A stretch of 64,000 nt of DNA, from assembly GCF_000720475.1 (NCBI RefSeq), contig NZ_JOAP01000008.1, positions 62,001-126,000 on the forward strand, written 5' to 3'. Source of the stretch: Streptomyces aureocirculatus (GTDB lineage Bacteria > Actinomycetota > Actinomycetes > Streptomycetales > Streptomycetaceae). How positions within the stretch are numbered: the stretch's first letter is position 1; each line of letters opens with the position of its first letter. The notes under the pieces were generated by a model. The model worked only from the letters and a program-made list of their open reading frames with translations, was not told the origin of the DNA and searched no databases. The position numbers and the translations under genes are program-made. Positions 59,835 through 64,000 of this stretch are shown piece after piece.

Positions 59835-60262
59835 TGGGGCCTCTCGGTGATCGCCGGCAGGGCGGAGACGATGGCCTCGACGCGCGCCTGTCTGATGGCG
59901 GTGGTCGTGGACTCGGACAGATAGGTCAGGACGTAGCGCAGCTCCGCCTCGTCCAGCGCCTCCAAAGCGCGCCCTTCCTTCGCGGCTGCCTGCTCAAGGT
60001 CCGGCGGCACGGTGCGGGGTCGTAGCCCATGCGGAAGGTGGAGCGCTCCGTCCCATTCCGTGCCCACGGCAGGGACGGCGGGGTGCTCCGCCGGGCGTAA
60101 CACGGTGACGTCGTCCAGGGTGAGGATGCGTACGAAGATCCTTTCCCCTCCCGTCTCCAGGCTCCCCTTGAGGAAGGTGTCGTGGCCGTCGAGCCGCTCG
60201 GAGAGCACCAGGAACGGCCCATCAGGTCCCTGGACGACCGTGCCGTGGACAGCGACGTTCAT
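59831..60262 (-). CDS. Small pathway protein of unknown family
   Basis: 143 aa from ATG 60262, which overlaps the enolase-like stop (ATGA); ATG 60277 is an alternative. The N-terminal half is beta-rich (VAVHGTVVQGPDGPFLVLSERLDG, FVRILTLDDVTVL), followed by a Pro/Leu linker and two C-terminal helices (EALDEAELRYVLTYLSES). No known domain recognised. It carries a TTA leucine codon at 60100-60098. Possibly a small binding or regulatory protein. Confidence 0.7.
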   Translation of the reverse strand: MNVAVHGTVVQGPDGPFLVLSERLDGHDTFLKGSLETGGERIFVRILTLDDVTVLRPAEHPAVPAVGTEWDGALHLPHGLRPRTVPPDLEQAAAKEGRALEALDEAELRYVLTYLSESTTTAIRQARVEAIVSALPAITERPQ

Positions 60263-61329
60263 CGATGTGCTGGGCATGCCGTGCTCCTCGGGGCCGTGCC
60301 GAGACCTGGGGTGGTCGGCAGACGGATGCGTCCGTGTTCCACATGAAGTGGGGTGTCGTAGAGGAGTTGCCGTCTCGGCTCCCACTGGAGGCGGTACTCC
60401 ACGGCCGGTACGGCGTCGGGATGGGCGGCCGCGAGGTGGAGGCCGGGGACGAGCGAGCGCCCGTGCGGGTAGACGGGGACGGCCTGGGCGCGGGCCACGT
60501 CGAGGATCTGGAGTGCACGGGTGAGACCGCCGCAACCGACGACGTCGAGGATCAGAGCGCTGGGGTTGACGTACTGGATCAGCCCGGCCGGGTCCTCGTC
60601 GACGTGCGCGCGCTCACCGACTGCCAGCGGCACGTGCGTGGCCGCGAGGAGTGCATAGGTGTCCAGGTCGTGACGCGGCAGCGGGTCCTCCAGCCAGCGG
60701 AGGCTGCCGCCATCCACACTCTGGGCGAAGGCCATGGCCACAGCTGGAGTCCAGGTACCCACCGCGTCGACGGCAAGCGGGGCACCGATGGCCTGGGCAC
60801 TCCGCTCTACAGCTCTCGCCATGCGTACGGCGGCGAGGTTGGGTGCGTCGGCCGATGCTCGACGCAGTCCCCACTTGGTGAAGGACCAGCCGCCCGACGC
60901 GACTCTGCCGAGTACGTCCAGGTCCTCGACGGCGGCCAGGTCCTGGGAAAGCCAGGAGGCGTAGGCCGATACGTCTGATCGTGGCGCATCGGTGCCCAGC
61001 AGGGCGGCGACGGGGCAGGAGGCGAGCCGGCCGTGTAGATCCCAGACGGCACAGTCGATCGCACCGACCGCCCACGACGCGCTCTCCGACGGGACTCGAC
61101 GCGACGCCGTACGCAGCCGCTCCAGGAGCCGGACGTGGTCCAGGGCATCGGCGCCAGGCACGACGGATGCCAACACATCCCTCACATAGCTGCCGATCCG
61201 CTGACTGACCGGACCGTAGGTGCCGACAGTGCCAGCGCCCCAGATCATGAAGAAGATCGCGTCGTCACCCGGGGCCGTGTTCTCCCGCACTTCAGTGATC
61301 TCTAGGCGTTCGATGGTGGCCGGGTTCAT
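60259..61329 (-). CDS. Enolase-superfamily enzyme (mandelate racemase-like)
   Basis: 356 aa. The N-terminal capping domain contains SASWAVGAIDCAVWDLHGRL. The barrel has the first base Lys in FTKWGLRRAS, metal ligands Asp (LAVDAVGTW), Glu (WLEDPLPRHD) and Glu (LAVGERAHV), then Asp in ILDVVGCGG and His in PVYPHGRSL, matching the Lys...His general-base arrangement of the mandelate racemase subgroup. It abstracts a proton alpha to a carboxylate, so it is probably an acid-sugar dehydratase or epimerase. Coupled by ATGA to the phosphoketolase-like gene. Confidence 0.85.
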   Translation of the reverse strand: MNPATIERLEITEVRENTAPGDDAIFFMIWGAGTVGTYGPVSQRIGSYVRDVLASVVPGADALDHVRLLERLRTASRRVPSESASWAVGAIDCAVWDLHGRLASCPVAALLGTDAPRSDVSAYASWLSQDLAAVEDLDVLGRVASGGWSFTKWGLRRASADAPNLAAVRMARAVERSAQAIGAPLAVDAVGTWTPAVAMAFAQSVDGGSLRWLEDPLPRHDLDTYALLAATHVPLAVGERAHVDEDPAGLIQYVNPSALILDVVGCGGLTRALQILDVARAQAVPVYPHGRSLVPGLHLAAAHPDAVPAVEYRLQWEPRRQLLYDTPLHVEHGRIRLPTTPGLGTAPRSTACPAHR

Positions 61330-63377
61330 CGGACCGCCTCGCGGGAGGCCAGCAGAAGGCCGGCGGATCGCTCCACGCCCGACCGATCCATGCGGAGGGC
61401 GTGGGCGAGGGAGCGCTGGGGCATGGGGCCGGGCGGCTCCTGCCAGCCGATGACGTCAGCGGGGCGACGGAGCCGTCCGGCCAGCAGCCCCCAGACAGCT
61501 GCGGAGTGGCCAAGGGTGAGGACGAGCACGGGAGCGTGGGTGCCGAGGTAGTGGTCGACCTCCCCGTCGTCGAGGCCGCGAGGCCAGCGTGACGAGTCGC
61601 CGAGGACGGTCAGGTCGAGCAGGTTCACCACCCGAACGCGGCACCCATACCGATCGCGGATGGCGTCCACGGCCTCCGTGGCGACGGCGGCCGGGATGTC
61701 TCCAGCCGTCACGACCGTAAGGTCAGGTTCACCGTCGTCGCTGAGGTGCGGCCAGATCGCTAAGCCATGCTCACGCTCCTCGTCGAGCGTGGCGACGGGG
61801 TGCCCGGTGCAGGCGTGTTTTCCGGCGATCACAAGGTTGACGCCATCGACGGAATCGAAGACCTCGTCCAGGACGGCCGCGGTGCGTACCGGGTCCGCCG
61901 GTGTCAGCACGCGCACCCGAGGATCGGCCAGGGCGAGGAGTGCACTGGCCAGAGACGGATCACCGTGGGTGTAGACGTTGTGCCACCCATAAGACGTGAG
62001 CAGAAGGTTGAGGCTGGGCAGGCCCATCGCGCCGGCCAAGCGCCGCTGCTTGATGTGACTCACCAAGCCGCTGGTGAGCAGCGGCGCGAACGCCTCGTAC
62101 GAGACCATCACCCCTCGACGCCCACTGGCGGTCCATCCGGCGAGCCACTCCAGCAGCACCTCCTCCGCAAGGAGTTCGTGTGCCCAGCGCTCGCCGACCA
62201 GGCCCGGGAGCCGGTTGGACGAAAGCTCGTCCGGGCTTAGGACGCGGAAGTCTCCACGTGTGGCGTGCCCCTTTATGACCTCGGAGACCGCTTCACCGAA
62301 CGTGTCCACCTGTCGGAGCACCGAGGCTCGCCCTGCCGCTCCCGGGCGCTCGGCTGGAGCGAAGGAGCACCAGCGAGCCGTGGCCACCGCCTCGGCTAGT
62401 TCCCTGCGGGGACGTCCGCTCGGATCGAAGAGATCTGCGGGCCGGTAGGAGACGAGCCAGTGAGCCAGCTCGGTGAGCTGCTCCTGATCGGTGCTCGGGC
62501 TGACCAGCGGTGTCTTGTGCAGGGCGGAGGTGCCCAGCAGGGGGCGGCCTCCGAGCGATGTGGGGCCACCCCATCCCTTCAAACAGCGCAGGATCAGCAC
62601 CGTGTACCGTCCCGCGAGCGTCTCCTCCAGTGCCTCCCGTAACGCCACCTGGAAGACGCTGTGCTCCTGCGGAGAACCCGTCACGACATGGACCACCGAG
62701 CCCGTCCAGCCCAGGCCGCCGAAGTATGCGCGAAGCTCGTCGTCGTTCATCGCGCCGAGCAGCGACTGCTGTCCCATGCGGAATCCGTTGACGTGCACGA
62801 TGGGCAGTACCGAGGCACCGGGAAGGACTCTCTGCCCTAGCCAGCTCGCTGCGGTCGTAGGGGTCTCACACTCGCCGTCCCCGATGATGGGCACGACGAC
62901 CCTGTCCGATGCGTCGACGGCGACTCCCTGCGCGAACGGAAGACAGCCGCCGAGCCGCCCACCGAGGAAGCCGCCGGCGGGGAGAGAGGGCGAGACCTCG
63001 GACCCGAGGCCCTCCACGTCCGGGAACGCCTGCGCCAGCCGCCGCAGACCATCCGCATCCGGACCGAACCGCGACCGCACCTTCGCGAGCTCTCCCGTCA
63101 CCCAGGACACGGCGAGCTGGACGACACCAGCGTGCCCCGCACCCAGGAGCGGCACCACATCCGCTCGCCGGTCCAGGTGCCCAGCAGCGAGCGCCACGTG
63201 GGACAACGCCCAGGCGGTGCCAGGCACGGTGCCCCAGTGCCCGGAGGGGCGTGCCTTCACATGCTCGGCGGCCAGCGGCTCCGTGAGCAGGACGTTGTCC
63301 CGCAGGTGCAGCTGACAGACCGAGGCGTAGACAGTCGCCCGCCACAGAGCATCGGCCAGAAGGGCGGTCTCGGTCAC
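61326..63377 (-). CDS. Phosphoketolase-like ThDP enzyme, short form
   Basis: 683 aa from GTG 63377, versus about 790-820 for xylulose-5-phosphate phosphoketolases. Recognisable blocks: HVKARPSGHWGTVPG, the ThDP-Mg site IIGDGECETPTTAASW, IVHVNGFRMGQQSLLGAM, CLKGWGGPTSLGG, WLVSYRPADLFD, RVLSPDELSSNRL, GVMVSYEAFAPLLTS, LLTSYGWHNVYTHGDPS, VNLVIAGKHAC. The GxGHGGP substrate motif is changed to GAGHAGV. It probably cleaves a ketose or related alpha-hydroxyketone, making an acyl phosphate or another product. Two TTA codons (62642-62640, 61763-61761) suggest bldA dependence. Confidence 0.85.
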   Translation of the reverse strand: MTETALLADALWRATVYASVCQLHLRDNVLLTEPLAAEHVKARPSGHWGTVPGTAWALSHVALAAGHLDRRADVVPLLGAGHAGVVQLAVSWVTGELAKVRSRFGPDADGLRRLAQAFPDVEGLGSEVSPSLPAGGFLGGRLGGCLPFAQGVAVDASDRVVVPIIGDGECETPTTAASWLGQRVLPGASVLPIVHVNGFRMGQQSLLGAMNDDELRAYFGGLGWTGSVVHVVTGSPQEHSVFQVALREALEETLAGRYTVLILRCLKGWGGPTSLGGRPLLGTSALHKTPLVSPSTDQEQLTELAHWLVSYRPADLFDPSGRPRRELAEAVATARWCSFAPAERPGAAGRASVLRQVDTFGEAVSEVIKGHATRGDFRVLSPDELSSNRLPGLVGERWAHELLAEEVLLEWLAGWTASGRRGVMVSYEAFAPLLTSGLVSHIKQRRLAGAMGLPSLNLLLTSYGWHNVYTHGDPSLASALLALADPRVRVLTPADPVRTAAVLDEVFDSVDGVNLVIAGKHACTGHPVATLDEEREHGLAIWPHLSDDGEPDLTVVTAGDIPAAVATEAVDAIRDRYGCRVRVVNLLDLTVLGDSSRWPRGLDDGEVDHYLGTHAPVLVLTLGHSAAVWGLLAGRLRRPADVIGWQEPPGPMPQRSLAHALRMDRSGVERSAGLLLASREAVR

Positions 63378-64000
63378 CGCGCACCGACCAGGGGCTCTTC
63401 AGCGAAGGTGAAGTACCACAGGGGCCGGTAGCACTCCCATGCGGCGGGCCGCAGCCCAGTGGGACCCATGATGTCCTCGATCACCACGCGGGCCTGCAAG
63501 TAGTGCTCCAGGTCCTGGGCTCCGGGGGTACGCAGGCCGGCCATGACTGAGTTGTGGGCCTGGTAGACCTGGAAGTTGGGGAACTCGGAGACGTATGGAG
63601 CCAGCGCACCGACGCCCGCATGCAGAGCCTCAAGTCCGTCCAACCCCACGATGTAGGTGAACGAGGTGCCGTGACCGGCTTCCAACGCGCGCCGGAGCAC
63701 TCCCGGCATCTGCGATGCGACGAGTACGGCCTTGCTGGCCTTCAGCAGCAGATCCCGGCGAGTGAAGCACTCAGCGGTGAGCCGCAGAACGAAGGGTGTC
63801 ACGTCCCGGGCGAGTTGATCAAAGGCGTACCTGGATCCCAGCACTGAGGTCAGGAAGCCGATTCGCGCTTTGACACCGTGTTCGTCGAGCACAGTCCGCA
63901 GAGTGCGAAGGTGATGCACCGCCGCCGCCTCACGTTCGAAGCAACCCGTTGAAACGGTCACCTCGCGCAGTTCCGTCAGGTCTCGGCGCGGGTGCTGCTC
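63374..64000 (-). CDS. Probable radical SAM enzyme, C-terminal part (cut by window edge)
   Basis: 208 residues are visible; the frame is open to position 64000 and the start lies outside the window. Sequence such as TYIVGLDGLEALHAGVGAL, ECFTRRDLLLKASKA and the ending PAAWECYRPLWYFTF resembles the C-terminal barrel of biotin-synthase-like radical SAM proteins, where VGLE/D marks the G-x-I-x-G SAM region. The CxxxCxxC cluster motif should be further upstream and is not visible, so identity rests on pattern recognition. It overlaps the next gene by 4 bp (GTGA). Confidence 0.5.
   Translation of the reverse strand, partial: EQHPRRDLTELREVTVSTGCFEREAAAVHHLRTLRTVLDEHGVKARIGFLTSVLGSRYAFDQLARDVTPFVLRLTAECFTRRDLLLKASKAVLVASQMPGVLRRALEAGHGTSFTYIVGLDGLEALHAGVGALAPYVSEFPNFQVYQAHNSVMAGLRTPGAQDLEHYLQARVVIEDIMGPTGLRPAAWECYRPLWYFTFAEEPLVGAR

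Overview
The window is high-GC actinobacterial DNA and almost certainly Streptomyces. Coding frames show very strong third-position GC bias, GTG/TTG starts and ATGA/GTGA gene overlaps are frequent, and the left 38.8 kb carries a recognisable streptomycete core set in its familiar order: bldG with its anti-sigma partner, a Tad-type pilus locus, acsA, nhaA, a MarP-type protease, nth, crp, two ArsA-like ATPases, wblA, a class A penicillin-binding protein and a metallophosphoesterase, ending at a tRNA-Pro gene (anticodon CGG).

Layout. 0.5-4.0 kb: anti-sigma factor, BldG and a DEAD/DEAH helicase, bracketed by an inverted pair of a 67-bp intergenic repeat. 4.2-9.9 kb: seven-gene minus-strand Tad/Flp operon. 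10.4-18.3 kb: HAD phosphatase, degenerate Fic-like protein, ParA-like ATPase, deacetylase-like lipoprotein, and a SulP/STAS/beta-carbonic anhydrase fusion with a repetitive insert. 18.3-23.9 kb: acetyl-CoA synthetase, Na+/H+ antiporter and a holin-like protein/hydrolase pair. 24-31.3 kb: protease, two Nudix hydrolases, endonuclease III, Crp, metallo-beta-lactamase-fold hydrolase, RidA and a 53-aa DUF4177 gene. 31.4-38.9 kb: ArsA pair, WblA, PBP, YqeY-like protein, phosphoesterase and tRNA-Pro.

From 38.9 kb the content becomes accessory. Next to the tRNA lie hypothetical genes and the C-terminal stump of a dead integrase. Then comes a compact mobilizable element: a tyrosine integrase with an internal LacI-type helix-turn-helix, an excisionase-like protein, an XRE repressor, a primosome-like pair, a DUF2637 membrane protein, MobC and a MobA-type relaxase, with a hairpin pair that is an oriT candidate. 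No FtsK/TraB-type conjugative translocase is seen, so the element looks mobilizable rather than self-transmissible. I saw no second copy of the tRNA 3' end, so the right boundary may lie beyond the window.

53.6-64.0 kb is the most interesting part: an 11-gene, translationally coupled minus-strand operon cut by the window edge. In transcription order it encodes a probable radical SAM enzyme (C-terminal part only), a short divergent phosphoketolase-like ThDP enzyme, an enolase-superfamily enzyme, a small unknown protein, a HAD-fold protein lacking its second Asp, a SAM methyltransferase, a creatininase-family amidohydrolase, a PhyH-type Fe/2OG dioxygenase, a divergent YrdC-fold protein, an unknown alpha-helical protein and an APC permease. 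Two of these genes carry TTA leucine codons, suggesting bldA control. I do not recognise this combination and propose it as an undescribed specialised-metabolite pathway, possibly cargo of the mobilizable element.
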